Shown here: piece by piece, positions 26,915 through 36,305 of the stretch | Numbering within the stretch: the first letter of the stretch is position 1 | Layout of the letters: each line of letters begins with the position of its first letter | Notes under the pieces: generated by a model | The model's database searches: none | Told to the model about the DNA's origin: nothing | What the model saw: the letters and a program-made list of their open reading frames with translations, nothing else | Assembly: GCA_015487555.1 (NCBI GenBank) | Contig: WFPK01000104.1 | Location: 25,348 to 89,347 of the forward strand | DNA: 64,000 nucleotides | Source: Phycisphaerales bacterium | Lineage (GTDB): Bacteria; Planctomycetota; Phycisphaerae; Phycisphaerales; UBA1924 | Direction: 5' to 3' | Position numbers and translations under genes: made by a program

Positions 26915-27433
26915 GTGAACACAACGCACGGACAGCGTCGCAGCTGCACAAATCAAATCCCATCCACCCGCACCAGCATCCCGTTCTTTGCGATGGTGGT
27001 CGTTGCGCTTCTCGCCGTTCCCATGCTTGGCGTGGGCGGGTGCGCATCATCGGCCAAGAGCATCATCAAAGGGCGCGTCATCGCAGGGCCTGTCGGACAA
27101 TCGGTCGCTGCTTCGGAGGCAGATCAACGATTCGATGAGCCCGGAATCCCCGATGCCAAAATTACCATCCTCCGCAAATCCGGAGGCAATAAATCACGCG
27201 GGCGAGGCGTGTATACCAGCGCCACCTCCGATGCGTTCGGCAACTTTGAGCTCGTCTTTGCCAATGGACAATACCCCCGTGATGCGGTTCAGGTCCGTGT
27301 CGAAGGCGAAGGAATCTACACATCAAGATCACAGACATTCCTCCCCGACGATGGCGAGGAGATGCTCTGCGTTGTGATAACCCGCCCTGGGTATGTCATC
27401 CCTGAGCCGCCTGAGGATATGAAGAAGAAGTGA
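26915..27433 (+). CDS. Lipoprotein of unknown function
   Basis: A 172-residue predicted lipoprotein. The GTG at 26915 is preceded by GGAGG and gives an N-terminal hydrophobic stretch FFAMVVVALLAVPMLGVGG with lipobox Cys near residue 45, a rather long signal region. An inner ATG at 26990 would give a tidier lipoprotein signal. The mature part has an Ig-like or carboxypeptidase-regulatory-like beta pattern: IPDAKITILRKSG, then TSATSDAFGNFELVFANG, then DAVQVRVEGEG. This is common in cell-surface proteins. No function known. Confidence 0.65.
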   Translation: MNTTHGQRRSCTNQIPSTRTSIPFFAMVVVALLAVPMLGVGGCASSAKSIIKGRVIAGPVGQSVAASEADQRFDEPGIPDAKITILRKSGGNKSRGRGVYTSATSDAFGNFELVFANGQYPRDAVQVRVEGEGIYTSRSQTFLPDDGEEMLCVVITRPGYVIPEPPEDMKKK

Positions 27434-27516
27434 TCGAAAAAGAACGATTCAATCAGCGCAGCCAATCGTGATATGAAGAGCGAGGTTGATAAGAGACGCT
27501 GCCGATAAAGGATTCG

Positions 27517-28794
27517 ATGAGTGCATTTGGGCGTCAACATACCCGAGAGGATCAACAGGGGCATGCGCTCTGGGCTGAGCCAACAGCCCAGGCGTCTGCC
27601 AAGCGGGGTCTTGAGCATCTCGATCATTCGATGCGGGCATCTTCCAAGCCTGCCGGGCGAACATCAAAGATCACATTCGGCGGGCTTATCTACATCGGCG
27701 TCACCATTTTCCTCGCCATCGGCGCGGTCAACTCGCAGAACAATCTCCTCTTCTGGCTCTTTGGCGTTTCGATCGCCACGCTGATCGTTTCAGGGCTCTT
27801 CTCGGGCAGCGCTCTGATGCGGGTTCGGCTCGAGGCCCAGGCGATTCCCGATGCGGCTGCAGGCGAGGCCCTTCGGGTGCATTATCTGGTGAGCAACCAC
27901 TCAAAGTTCTTCCCACTCTTTGCCGGGTTGATCGCCGAGCTGCCAGGTGATGAGCATCCCGATGCCCGGTTTGATCCCGCAGCGATCTTGCACCTGGGCC
28001 CTGGACAAGAGATCAAGGCTGCGGGCTCGTTCGTCCCCAGAACCCGAGGCCGATACAGCCTCGAACAAATCCGACTCTCGACGCGGTTTCCCTTTGGGCT
28101 GCTTGAGAAGTCACTGGTTTTCCAATGTCATCGCTCGGCACTGGTTTTGCCCTACCAGCTTGAGATCAAGCCCGAGCTTGTCCGCATCGTCCAAGGGCAC
28201 GGCGAAGAGGTCCGCAAGCATACCGTTTCGAGCGGTTCGAGCACCGAATACTGGGGGCTTCGTGAGTATTTGCCGGGCGATCCCAAGCGGTCGATCGCCT
28301 GGAAACAGAGCGCCCGTCATGGCCAGTTGGTGGTGATCGAGCATGCGGTGTCGATCTCGACCAAGCTCTGGATCTGGATCGCTGCCGAGTGCTTTGAATC
28401 GTGCGATGATGATCCGTCAGCTCCCGAGCGGGCGATCGCGCTGGGGGCATCATTGGTGACCCAGGCATCGAGGCGGGGAATCCCCGTCGGGCTCTGGGTT
28501 CCATCGCGTGGGATTCGGATGTCGCCGAGCACTGGCAAGGCGGGGATGATGCGGAGTCTGCGTGCTTTGGGGGCGCTCGATCTTTCGCTCGAGGGCCAGC
28601 GAGAATCGTTGCCCGGGGCTTCGAGCACCGATGATGTGATTGTGCTCAGACCCGGGCAATCTTCGTCGGCTGCTCCTGGTGCTGCCCGGGTGCTCGATAT
28701 TGATGACCCATCGTGCTGGTTGATCGACCCATCAACCCTTCCGCCTGCGCTCTGCTCGGTGGGGATGGGTGTATCTGGGGAGGGGGATGTATGA
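27517..28794 (+). CDS. DUF58-domain membrane protein
   Basis: A 425-residue protein with two membrane helices near residues 50-90 (GLIYIGVTIFLAIGAVNSQNN and the following stretch). The DUF58 core follows, containing PRTRGRYSLEQIRLSTRFPFGLLEK and the hallmark YWGLREYLPGDPKRSIAWKQSARHGQLVVIEH. DUF58 proteins occur next to MoxR-type ATPases and transglutaminase-like proteins and are thought to take part in protein assembly or envelope processes, but their reaction is unknown. The stop overlaps the start of the transglutaminase gene by 4 bases. Confidence 0.9.
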   Translation: MSAFGRQHTREDQQGHALWAEPTAQASAKRGLEHLDHSMRASSKPAGRTSKITFGGLIYIGVTIFLAIGAVNSQNNLLFWLFGVSIATLIVSGLFSGSALMRVRLEAQAIPDAAAGEALRVHYLVSNHSKFFPLFAGLIAELPGDEHPDARFDPAAILHLGPGQEIKAAGSFVPRTRGRYSLEQIRLSTRFPFGLLEKSLVFQCHRSALVLPYQLEIKPELVRIVQGHGEEVRKHTVSSGSSTEYWGLREYLPGDPKRSIAWKQSARHGQLVVIEHAVSISTKLWIWIAAECFESCDDDPSAPERAIALGASLVTQASRRGIPVGLWVPSRGIRMSPSTGKAGMMRSLRALGALDLSLEGQRESLPGASSTDDVIVLRPGQSSSAAPGAARVLDIDDPSCWLIDPSTLPPALCSVGMGVSGEGDV

Positions 28795-31067
28795 AACGCA
28801 GTGCTGCCCGATCCGCCACCCAGTTGTTCACTCGCTCGATGCTCCACGCGGTGTTTGGATCGGTGTTGGTGTTCAGCATAGCCGACCAGAATCCGGTGTA
28901 TTTTCTTGTTGCGATGCTCGGCGTGGGCATGGCCTGGGTGTTTTCGGTCGGGCCTGGGCGTCCAGCGCCCCGGATGGTGATTAACTCGATTCTGCTTTTG
29001 GTGATTGTCGTTGCAGGTATCGAGATGCTTCGGATCGGCGTGGGGGTCAACGCATTTACGATCTTCGTCACACTTTTGATGATCGTCAAGCTGCTCGATC
29101 TTCGGACGCCCAGAGATGACGGGCAGGTCATTGTGCTCTGCGTGGCGATCCTGATCGCAGCGGTGCTCACGAGCAACTCACTGATGACTGGGATTCTTAT
29201 GCTTCTTGCGATCGCGTTGATTCTCCGCGCGGTGGTGCTCTATCAGATTCACGATGTGCTTGAGCGAGCCGACGCTCGTACCAAATCCATCGGCCAAAGG
29301 GCACGCATTGATATCCGGTCGATGATTCTCGCGACCGGATTCCTTTGTGCGATCATCGGCTCGGCGGTCTTCGTCGTGCTCCCGAGAAACATCGGCACGC
29401 AAGCGTTCGGGCAGTGGGGCAACGGGGAATCGGTAAGTGGTTTTTCAGATACGGTTGAGCTGGGGCGTCCGGGGTTCATCTCCCAGTCATCGACCCCGGT
29501 TTTAGATCTGACCATCACCAATCGAGATGGGCTCAATATCGGGAGCGAAGATACGCCTCCGGTCTATCTGCGCGGTGCGGTGCTCAGCGAATACGACGCT
29601 GGGCGATGGAACCGGAGCCCGGTGATGCGTGCTCCACTCGAAAGCCGAACGGCACTCATCCCCCCCAACACCTCGCTGCGTCCGCGAGGGCGGGTCGATA
29701 CAACCCAATGGGATCAGCAGTTTGCAATCTCGATCCGCTCATCAAGCAACGGCCCGTCCTACCTCTTTGCGCCATGGAAGACCGTCGAGTTTCGAGTAGG
29801 AGACGAACCGATGCGCGTTGGGCTGGACTTTGAACGCGGAATTTTTATCAAAGACGGAATCGGAGGCAAGCTCGATTATACAGTCCGCTCGATGAATACC
29901 AAGTTCGACACGATCGACTTTGAATCATTCGATCGCCGATCCCCAGTAACACCCACACCGATCGAACCAGAGATCGCCCAACTCGCCAAAGACATCCTGG
30001 TCGAAGCCGAGATCGAGCCCGACGCATCCCTACGCCCGATCAGTGATGATCGGATCGCCCTGAGCGTCATCGAACGGCACCTGCGATCGCAGTATACCTA
30101 CACGCTCGATGCCCAGCCCGTTCCCCCCGGCGAGGACGCGACCAAGTGGTTCCTCTTCGAGCGCCGCGCCGGGCACTGTGAGTATTATGCGTCGGCCTTG
30201 GCGTTGATGTCACGATCCATCGGGATTCCCGTGCGCGTGCTCACCGGGTATATCGTCTCGGATTACAACGCCATGACCGGGCAATATGTCGTTCGCGAGA
30301 GCAACGCCCATGCATGGGTCGAAGCCGAGATTGCTCCAGGGCATTGGAGAATCTTCGATGGTACCCCGCCGGCGGTGTTCCACTCCATCCATGAGCCCGA
30401 TCCGAGTCTGTGGCGATCGATGGTGAAAATGTACGAATCCGTCGAGTTCCTCTGGGTGCGATCCGTCGTCGGGTACGACTCGGCTGCTCGCCAGAACATT
30501 GTGGGTTCATCTGCAGCGGGCTTTGGGCTCTCGGGGTTGGGCGATTCATTTCTGAATCGGCTCGCAGCCGGGCGGGGTCAGCTTGTTCTTCGTGGAGCGA
30601 TTGTCGCTGGGGTTGTCTTTTCAATCTCGATGCTCATCGGGATCACGCTCTTGAGATACAAGCAGATCATCGCGGGGATACTCCAAGAGCTGGGCGCCTT
30701 GGTCAGGCGTGTTCGAGCTCGGCTGGGCGCGTCTCAATTGGCAGCAGGAACCGACCCAAGGTTCGACGAGCTCGAAATGCTGGTCGCTCGGAACCTTGTT
30801 GGTTTGGGCATCCCCAAGCCGAGCTCGGTGCCGCTCAAGTCGCATATCCGTGCGCACTTCTCCGTTGGTGATTCAGCCCCCGAGTGGACCCGCGAAGCGC
30901 TCGTTGAAGCCTCGTCGGTGCTCTATCGGCACCGATTCTCGGATGATCCAAACGGGATCGTCCCCGAAGAGCTCTCGAAGCTCGAATCCAAACTTCGAAA
31001 GTCCGAGAAATGTATCGCCAAGCGATCGTGGTCCACATCTGCGAGCAAGGCATTGGGTCGTCCTTAA
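28791..31067 (+). CDS. Membrane transglutaminase-like protease (TgpA-like)
   Basis: A 758-residue protein starting at the ATG in the ATGA overlap with the DUF58 gene. The N-terminal half contains several membrane helices (about residues 20-210) like the DUF3488 region. A periplasmic transglutaminase-like domain then carries Cys463 in GHCEYYASALALMSRSIG, His507 in NAHAWVEAE and Asp523 in FDGTP, the expected catalytic triad. After a further helix near residue 610 the C-terminal region is cytoplasmic. The pairing of DUF58 with TgpA-type transglutaminase is common in bacteria, and the pair is likely to act together on envelope proteins. Substrate unknown. Confidence 0.9.
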   Translation: MKRSAARSATQLFTRSMLHAVFGSVLVFSIADQNPVYFLVAMLGVGMAWVFSVGPGRPAPRMVINSILLLVIVVAGIEMLRIGVGVNAFTIFVTLLMIVKLLDLRTPRDDGQVIVLCVAILIAAVLTSNSLMTGILMLLAIALILRAVVLYQIHDVLERADARTKSIGQRARIDIRSMILATGFLCAIIGSAVFVVLPRNIGTQAFGQWGNGESVSGFSDTVELGRPGFISQSSTPVLDLTITNRDGLNIGSEDTPPVYLRGAVLSEYDAGRWNRSPVMRAPLESRTALIPPNTSLRPRGRVDTTQWDQQFAISIRSSSNGPSYLFAPWKTVEFRVGDEPMRVGLDFERGIFIKDGIGGKLDYTVRSMNTKFDTIDFESFDRRSPVTPTPIEPEIAQLAKDILVEAEIEPDASLRPISDDRIALSVIERHLRSQYTYTLDAQPVPPGEDATKWFLFERRAGHCEYYASALALMSRSIGIPVRVLTGYIVSDYNAMTGQYVVRESNAHAWVEAEIAPGHWRIFDGTPPAVFHSIHEPDPSLWRSMVKMYESVEFLWVRSVVGYDSAARQNIVGSSAAGFGLSGLGDSFLNRLAAGRGQLVLRGAIVAGVVFSISMLIGITLLRYKQIIAGILQELGALVRRVRARLGASQLAAGTDPRFDELEMLVARNLVGLGIPKPSSVPLKSHIRAHFSVGDSAPEWTREALVEASSVLYRHRFSDDPNGIVPEELSKLESKLRKSEKCIAKRSWSTSASKALGRP

Positions 31068-31132
31068 GACAGGCCTATTTTGATCCGAAGAGGGTGGGGT
31101 ATTCGTATAGATCCCCTTTGAAAGGACGGATT

Positions 31133-31984
31133 GTGCCTGCAAACCGATCAAGAACAGACCGTTGGCGCCAGAGTCTTCAGAAAATCTACGAGCGAGGCGG
31201 CGGGCTTGAGTTTGCGATCGATCGGCACGAAGATCAGGGTGCTGTCAAAGATCTGGTCTGGCGTGTTCGTGTGCTCGATCTCTCCGAGACTGAGATCATC
31301 ATCGAACAACCCGGGGCGATGGGGCAGTCATTCAAAATCAACGAGGGCGTGGAGCTCGTCGGGATCATGGCTGTGGGGCAGAACAAGTGGATGTTCAACA
31401 CCACAGTGCTGGGAACGACGCTCAATCAAACACGATCGGGTTCCTTCCCTGCCCTGCGGGTGGCGATGCCCGAGAAGGTCGTGCGGTGCATGCGTCGTCA
31501 TGCCGACCGGACTTCGATCGCCCATATTAATCTTCCCAATGTCGAGTGCTGGAAGCTGCTCGATCCGATGAGCGCGGTGCCCATCGAGGTTGCCAACCGA
31601 ATCCATATCGAAGAGCTCGTCGCCAAGGGGCAGACCGCCCAAGCGGTTGATGATCAGATAGCGCTGCCTTCGGTTGGGCCCAAGTTCGAAGCCAGTCTGG
31701 CCAACCTCGGCGGCGGCGGCGTCGGGCTCGTCGTCCCACGCGAATCACGGGCGGGGATCGACTCGGGCAAGGTCTTCTGGCTCAGGCTCGATCTGCGCCC
31801 CACGATCCCTGCGCCCATCGTGCTCACCGCCAAGCTTGCGCACTCACACATTGATTCTTCGCAGAACACCTACGCGGGCATGGCTTTCGACTTTGGGATC
31901 AACAATCAGCACAAGGACTTTGTGATCAAGCAGATCGCCCGGTACATCAACTCGGTGCAGGAGTTCGAGAGGAAGGCAGCCTGA
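31133..31984 (+). CDS. PilZ-domain protein, YcgR-like (c-di-GMP receptor candidate)
   Basis: A 283-residue protein starting with GTG at 31133 and AAGGA 6 bases upstream. The N-terminal part (about residues 20-110) has the beta-rich YcgR N-terminal pattern. The C-terminal part (about 120-275) resembles a PilZ domain, with MRRHADR as a loose form of the arginine motif and ANLGGGGVGLVV as a loose form of the D/N-x-S-x-x-G motif. PilZ proteins bind cyclic di-GMP and alter motility or pili. The binding motifs are imperfect, so binding is uncertain. An earlier start inside the preceding gene is rejected. A terminator follows. Confidence 0.58.
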   Translation: MPANRSRTDRWRQSLQKIYERGGGLEFAIDRHEDQGAVKDLVWRVRVLDLSETEIIIEQPGAMGQSFKINEGVELVGIMAVGQNKWMFNTTVLGTTLNQTRSGSFPALRVAMPEKVVRCMRRHADRTSIAHINLPNVECWKLLDPMSAVPIEVANRIHIEELVAKGQTAQAVDDQIALPSVGPKFEASLANLGGGGVGLVVPRESRAGIDSGKVFWLRLDLRPTIPAPIVLTAKLAHSHIDSSQNTYAGMAFDFGINNQHKDFVIKQIARYINSVQEFERKAA

Positions 31985-32026
31985 TCGAACGGTGGTTCGC
32001 ATTGGCAACGATCAACCTGGTATGAG

Positions 32027-32056
32027 AAACGCCTCGATCTTCATCGAGGCGTTTTT
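32027..32056 (+). terminator. Rho-independent terminator after the PilZ-like gene
   Basis: Twelve pairs (32027-32038 with 32043-32054) around CTTC, ending in a T run. It lies between convergent genes (plus 31133-31984 and minus 32100-32939) and, because its arms are mirrored by A and T tracts, it may serve both strands. Confidence 0.88.
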
Positions 32057-32099
32057 GTATTGTGTGGTGATTGTATTGTGTGGTGAGGGGATGCTTGGC

Positions 32100-32939
32100 T
32101 TACCTGGTCTTGCCCGATGAATACATCACCGGGTTCTCGACGACCATGACAGTGGCATCGCCATCTTCGGTACGAAGCCGAATTTCGTTGGTGCCATCGT
32201 TCCAGATACCTGTCCAGTGTCCCTTGGCAGGCATGGAGTGGTTGACGATCCCGTATCGCGAGTTGAACGAAGTTTTCCCGCGTGGAGCGATGAGTTCGAT
32301 CGTGCCTGCTGACTCTGGGCCAGTGACGAGGGTGACATGCCCGTTGTTGGTGGTGGCGTGGATGGTTTCGAGCTGGGAGAGGTCCGTACGGATTTCGATG
32401 GGCCCACCTTTGCGGATGTTGGTTCCTGATTCGACATTGATGACGCCGGTGACGCCGACGATGATGACTTTTCCGCCCGCATTGCGGACTTCGATCCCGT
32501 CACATTGCGGGATATAGACCGTGAGGTCCACCGGCGGGCGGTAGCCTTCAACGGTGAGATCGGTCGGGGAGATGGTCAGGGTGCTCAGTTCGCCGGTGTT
32601 GGTATGGACTGCGGTGAAATATTCGCCTGTGGGATCAAAGTCAAGCCCCATCCGGGCAGCTCTCCACCGGAGCTGGCGTTCTTTGTGGACTCGGAAGTAG
32701 ATGTGGGCTTCTTCGTGTGCGGGTTTGGCGTAGACCTTGACCTTGCCGTTGGGATTGTCGATGACGATGGCGTTGAGCCGACCGACGGTGATGGGGTCGC
32801 CGACGATGGGGACTTGGTGGGCGAGTTCATTGGCTGCCATGCGTGCCCGGAGCCCACCCATGCGGGTACACCCGGACAAAATCACCGAGCCGAGCGTGAA
32901 AAGCACGATCAATGGAATTAGGGTCTTGGCGCTACGCAT
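32100..32939 (-). CDS. Lipoprotein with beta-helix-like (DUF4097-type) domain
   Basis: A 279-residue predicted lipoprotein. The start MRSAKTL is chosen because it gives a clean signal peptide with lipobox LSGC near residue 24, and GAGGA lies 9 bases upstream. The remainder contains many short beta repeats, for example TLTISPTDLTVEG, IEVRNAGGKVIIVGVTGVINVES and IEIRTDLSQLETIHATTNNGHVTLV. This pattern is typical of putative adhesin or right-handed beta-helix domains (DUF4097-like). It probably sits on the envelope surface. Function unknown. It is transcribed away from RNase Y. Confidence 0.75.
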   Translation of the reverse strand: MRSAKTLIPLIVLFTLGSVILSGCTRMGGLRARMAANELAHQVPIVGDPITVGRLNAIVIDNPNGKVKVYAKPAHEEAHIYFRVHKERQLRWRAARMGLDFDPTGEYFTAVHTNTGELSTLTISPTDLTVEGYRPPVDLTVYIPQCDGIEVRNAGGKVIIVGVTGVINVESGTNIRKGGPIEIRTDLSQLETIHATTNNGHVTLVTGPESAGTIELIAPRGKTSFNSRYGIVNHSMPAKGHWTGIWNDGTNEIRLRTEDGDATVMVVENPVMYSSGKTR

Positions 32940-33005
32940 GGTGGGCATTCCTCGGAGTATCTGGTGATTTGGCCGATCATTTGGATGTTCGATCGTGTGG
33001 ATCAT

Positions 33006-33407
33006 ATGGCGGATTGGTTTCTCTTTTGCCCCAAATCGTACGATTTGAGTGCCGGTGAGTTCTCGTATCGTTGCAAAGACATGCTAAGATAGGTCATTGT
33101 CGTCAGATCGGGGGGCCGATCTGATGGAAACATACGCTTTTCCACCCATCCGATCGAAACGCGAGCGTTCGAAAAGAGGGTGTCTGTCGGGTATATCGGT
33201 TCAGTAGCAGCTTTATTTGCACACTCGTTGTTCAACTTTTTGATTCATCTGCTGTCTGGACTTGTGGAAATCTGCATATTTTTATGGATCGTGCACCTTC
33301 TGCGCACCCGAGCGACATTCCGTCGAATCCCGATTCGCTGCCGAGATGGGTTTAGAATGGGTCGTCCTGCCAACCCGGGCAAGGATTGACGCTGAGGGGT
33401 TCCATCT
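33006..33407 (+). other. Intergenic region upstream of RNase Y (promoter and leader)
   Basis: A 402-base divergent gap. An extended -10-like TGCTAAGAT lies at 33083-33091, with no good -35 box 17 bases upstream. A leader of roughly 300 bases would follow. It contains a small hydrophobic open frame (33180-33389) that lacks a credible ribosome site, and I do not call it a gene. No riboswitch fold was recognised by eye. Confidence 0.3.
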
Positions 33408-35030
33408 GTGGATACTCATTTTTTCGCTCAAGTATTTGAATCTGCACAGCTTGCATCTATTTCGCCTGGTCAGGGAGGAGGCGGGGAGAACCCGCTGATG
33501 CTCTTGATTGTTGGGTTGGTGGCCATTGGCATCGGGATCGGGCTTGGTGTCGTCCTTGCCGGGGTGCTTGGAGGCAAGAAAATTGAACGCCTGCGCGCCC
33601 AGGCCGATTTGCTCGCAAGCCGGGCCAAGGACGATGCGGCCACGGCTGCGGAGAAAATCCTCCTCGATGCCGAGCGCAAGGCCCTTGATTGGAAAGAGGC
33701 TGTGGATAAAGAACTCGAAGCGGCCCGCTCCGAGCAGCGCGCAGTCGATCGCCGATTGGCCAAGCGAGAGGACAACCTCGAACGCAAGGAAGATGCGCTC
33801 GCAGCCCGTTGTGACCAACTCGATGCGCGCAAAGCAAAGCTCGCCGATCGGGAGAGTGAGATCGATGCGCTGGTCGAAAAACAACGCCGAGAGCTCGAGC
33901 GCATCGCCCAGATCGACCGCGCCCAAGCCAAGGAACTCCTCCTTGAACGCGTCGCCGAGCAGGCACGCGTCGAGATGGGCAAAGTCACCCGCAAGATCGT
34001 CGAAGATGCCGAGGACGAAGCCAAGGACGAAGCCAAGGAAATCCTCATCAACGCCATCCAGCGCTACGCCAACGAGCACTCCTCCGAATCCACCGTCCGC
34101 ACGGTGGCCATCCCATCAGACGATATGAAGGGACGGATCATCGGACGCGAGGGACGCAATATCCGGGCGATCGAGAAGGCAACGGGTGCCGATGTGATCG
34201 TTGACGACACGCCGGGCGTGATCGTCGTCTCGTGCTTTGATAAAGTCCGCCAGACCATTGCGGTCCGGGCGCTCGAAACCCTCGTCACCGATGGCCGAAT
34301 GCACCCGACCCGGATCGAAGAAGTCGTCGAGAAGGTCAAGTCCGAGATGCAAGAGAAGATTGTCAAAGCGGGCAAAGATGCAGTGGTCGAGCTTGGGCTC
34401 AAAGGGATTCACCCCAAAATCATCGAAGCGATGGGGCGATTGACCTATCGCACCAGCTATGGGCAAAATGTGCTCAACCACTCGATCGAGGTGGCGTATC
34501 TCTCGCAGATCATCGCCGATCAGCTTGGGCTCGATGGCAAGCTCGCCCGCCGATGCGGATTCCTCCACGACATCGGCAAGGCGATGGACCATGAGATGGA
34601 AGGCGGGCATCCCAAGATCGGGATGGACTTCGCCCGCCAGTATGGCGAGAAGAACGAAGCCGTCCTCAACGCGATCGGTGCCCATCATGCCGATATGCCC
34701 GCGACCACTTGGTACACCCCGATCATCATGGCTGCCGATGCGGTCAGTGCTGCACGCCCTGGTGCTCGGCGCGAGTCGATGGAACGCTACATCCAGAGGC
34801 TCAACGACTTGCAGGATATCGCCCTCTCCCAGCCCGGCGTCACCGAGGCCTATGCGGTCCAGGCGGGGCGCGAGGTGCGGGTGATGATCAACGCCGATCG
34901 CGTCACCGACGACGAGGCCTTCCTGATCGCCCATGAGATTGCCAAAAAGGTCTCCAACGAGATGACCTTCCCCGGTGAGATCAAGGTGACGGTGCTTCGT
35001 GAAACCCGTGCGATCGAAATCGCGCGGTAA
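33408..35030 (+). CDS. rny: Ribonuclease Y
   Basis: A 540-residue membrane-anchored endoribonuclease that initiates mRNA decay. The N-terminal helix near residues 29-55 is followed by a long coiled coil (about 60-210, very rich in Lys, Glu, Ala and Arg). A KH domain has MKGRIIGREGRNIRAIEKATG (GREG near 246-249) and an HD domain has FLHDIGKAMDHEMEGGHP (His387-Asp388). The C-terminal region is as in the family. Start is GTG at 33408, with GAGGGG about 12 bases upstream. Length and order match RNase Y of Firmicutes and planctomycetes. Confidence 0.95.
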   Translation: MDTHFFAQVFESAQLASISPGQGGGGENPLMLLIVGLVAIGIGIGLGVVLAGVLGGKKIERLRAQADLLASRAKDDAATAAEKILLDAERKALDWKEAVDKELEAARSEQRAVDRRLAKREDNLERKEDALAARCDQLDARKAKLADRESEIDALVEKQRRELERIAQIDRAQAKELLLERVAEQARVEMGKVTRKIVEDAEDEAKDEAKEILINAIQRYANEHSSESTVRTVAIPSDDMKGRIIGREGRNIRAIEKATGADVIVDDTPGVIVVSCFDKVRQTIAVRALETLVTDGRMHPTRIEEVVEKVKSEMQEKIVKAGKDAVVELGLKGIHPKIIEAMGRLTYRTSYGQNVLNHSIEVAYLSQIIADQLGLDGKLARRCGFLHDIGKAMDHEMEGGHPKIGMDFARQYGEKNEAVLNAIGAHHADMPATTWYTPIIMAADAVSAARPGARRESMERYIQRLNDLQDIALSQPGVTEAYAVQAGREVRVMINADRVTDDEAFLIAHEIAKKVSNEMTFPGEIKVTVLRETRAIEIAR

Positions 35031-35065
35031 GTTTCGCTATCGCGCAGCGAGTTTCGCAGATACGC

Positions 35066-35281
35066 TTATGCGTTGGCGACGAGCTTCTTGCCATTGCAGC
35101 ATGGGCAGGGGATGGGATGTCCCGTGGAGGGTTGGAGGGCCGCGACGCCGTTGAATCCAAGCGTGCGGACTGCAACGGTCTGCTGGCAGGGGACGAACCC
35201 TCTGCCTGTGCAATATGGGCATTGTTTGAGTTCGAGTTCGCCGACGAGTTGAAGCGTTGGTGTGGTTGAGTGTGTGTCCAT
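35066..35281 (-). CDS. Small two-CxxC protein (zinc-binding candidate)
   Basis: A 71-residue protein read on the minus strand between the convergent RNase Y gene and the divergent scpA gene. AGGAG lies 8 bases before the ATG, which supports real translation. It has two cysteine clusters, CPYCTGRGFVPC near residues 21-32 and CPCCNGKK near 59-66. These resemble half-sites of the DnaJ-type CxxCxGxG zinc finger. No other domain is present. It could be a small chaperone-like or redox zinc protein. No family is recognised with confidence. Confidence 0.68.
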   Translation of the reverse strand: MDTHSTTPTLQLVGELELKQCPYCTGRGFVPCQQTVAVRTLGFNGVAALQPSTGHPIPCPCCNGKKLVANA

Positions 35282-35455
35282 CAGAAGGCTCCTGGTGTTA
35301 TCTCTATCGGCTCGATGGGGGACGAGGATGAGTGAAAGAGCGCAATGGGCAAGAGAAGCCCCTCGCGTCGTCCTTGCTCGGCACTGGTCGAAGCAGGGGG
35401 CAGGTGGGGCAATGGGCAAGGGGCAGGTGAGGGAGATGTGTGCTAGGATACATCC

Positions 35456-36295
35456 ATGAGTGATGCGTATCGTGTGCAACTCGAGAGCTTTGAAGGGCCA
35501 ATGGACCTGCTGTTGTACCTCATCCGCAAGCATGAGGTCGATCTGCACGATATCCCGCTGGCGATGATTGCGGATCAATACATCGGGTTCCTTGATGATG
35601 TGGATCGGATTGATATTGATCTGGCCGGCGAGTTTCTGGTGATGGCCACCACGCTGATGGAGCTCAAGAGCCGGATGCTCGCTGCCCAGGCCGACGCAAA
35701 GGATGCGGGCGAGGTTGACGGTGACGACCAACCTGGCGATCCGGGGGTTGATCCGCGCATGGAGCTGGTGCGTCAGCTGCTCGATTACAAGAAGTATCGT
35801 GATGCAGCCGATGCGCTCGATGATCGACGCAAGACCTGGGAGCAGCGCTACCCGGTCAAGGCGGCTCCGATCGACGACGAATCCGTCCGTCAGGCGATGG
35901 ACGAGATGGGCGAGCTCGAGCTCGAAGATCTGGACCTGTCCGATCTGGTCGAAGCCTTCCGTCAGATCGTGGCGAGTGTGAACTTTGATCGTATCGGCGA
36001 GCACGAGGTGATGACCGATGAGACGCCGCTCGAAGTCCATGTCGAGCACATCATCGAGCATCTCCAATCGAAGATCGAATCGGGCAAGCCCGGCTCATCG
36101 TCGCTTCGCTCAATGCTCACTGGCAAGACCCGGGCCGAGATGGTCGGAATGTTCCTCGCGATTCTGGTCTTGGTGCGCGATCAGCGGGTGGGGGTTTCGA
36201 TCGCCGATGGCGAGGTGGAGATGGAGCTTCGGACGGATGTCGATCAGCCGACGGATGCTATTCATCGAAGCGTGGCGGTGGATGAGTTTGATTGA
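35456..36295 (+). CDS. scpA: Segregation and condensation protein A (kleisin)
   Basis: A 279-residue ScpA that bridges the SMC dimer and ScpB. The N-terminal domain has YRVQLESFEGPMDLLLYLIRKHEVDLHDIPL followed by GEFLVMATTLMELKSRMLAAQ, the standard ScpA start. An acidic linker comes next, and a C-terminal winged helix with LEVHVEHIIEHLQSKI and RAEMVGMFLAILVLVRDQRVGVSI binds the SMC head. Its partner scpB lies near 26205. A dispersed repeat element begins 11 bases after the stop. Confidence 0.94.
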   Translation: MSDAYRVQLESFEGPMDLLLYLIRKHEVDLHDIPLAMIADQYIGFLDDVDRIDIDLAGEFLVMATTLMELKSRMLAAQADAKDAGEVDGDDQPGDPGVDPRMELVRQLLDYKKYRDAADALDDRRKTWEQRYPVKAAPIDDESVRQAMDEMGELELEDLDLSDLVEAFRQIVASVNFDRIGEHEVMTDETPLEVHVEHIIEHLQSKIESGKPGSSSLRSMLTGKTRAEMVGMFLAILVLVRDQRVGVSIADGEVEMELRTDVDQPTDAIHRSVAVDEFD

Positions 36296-36305
36296 AGGGA
36301 GTTGA

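Noticed and set aside
33180..33389. Small hydrophobic open frame of 69 codons upstream of RNase Y
   Set aside because: It is hydrophobic but lacks a properly spaced ribosome site and any family features; may be chance.
35282..36067. Upstream extension of the small minus-strand CxxC protein to 333 residues
   Set aside because: The extra part overlaps scpA and has no ribosome site; an AGGAG ribosome site sits directly at the shorter start.
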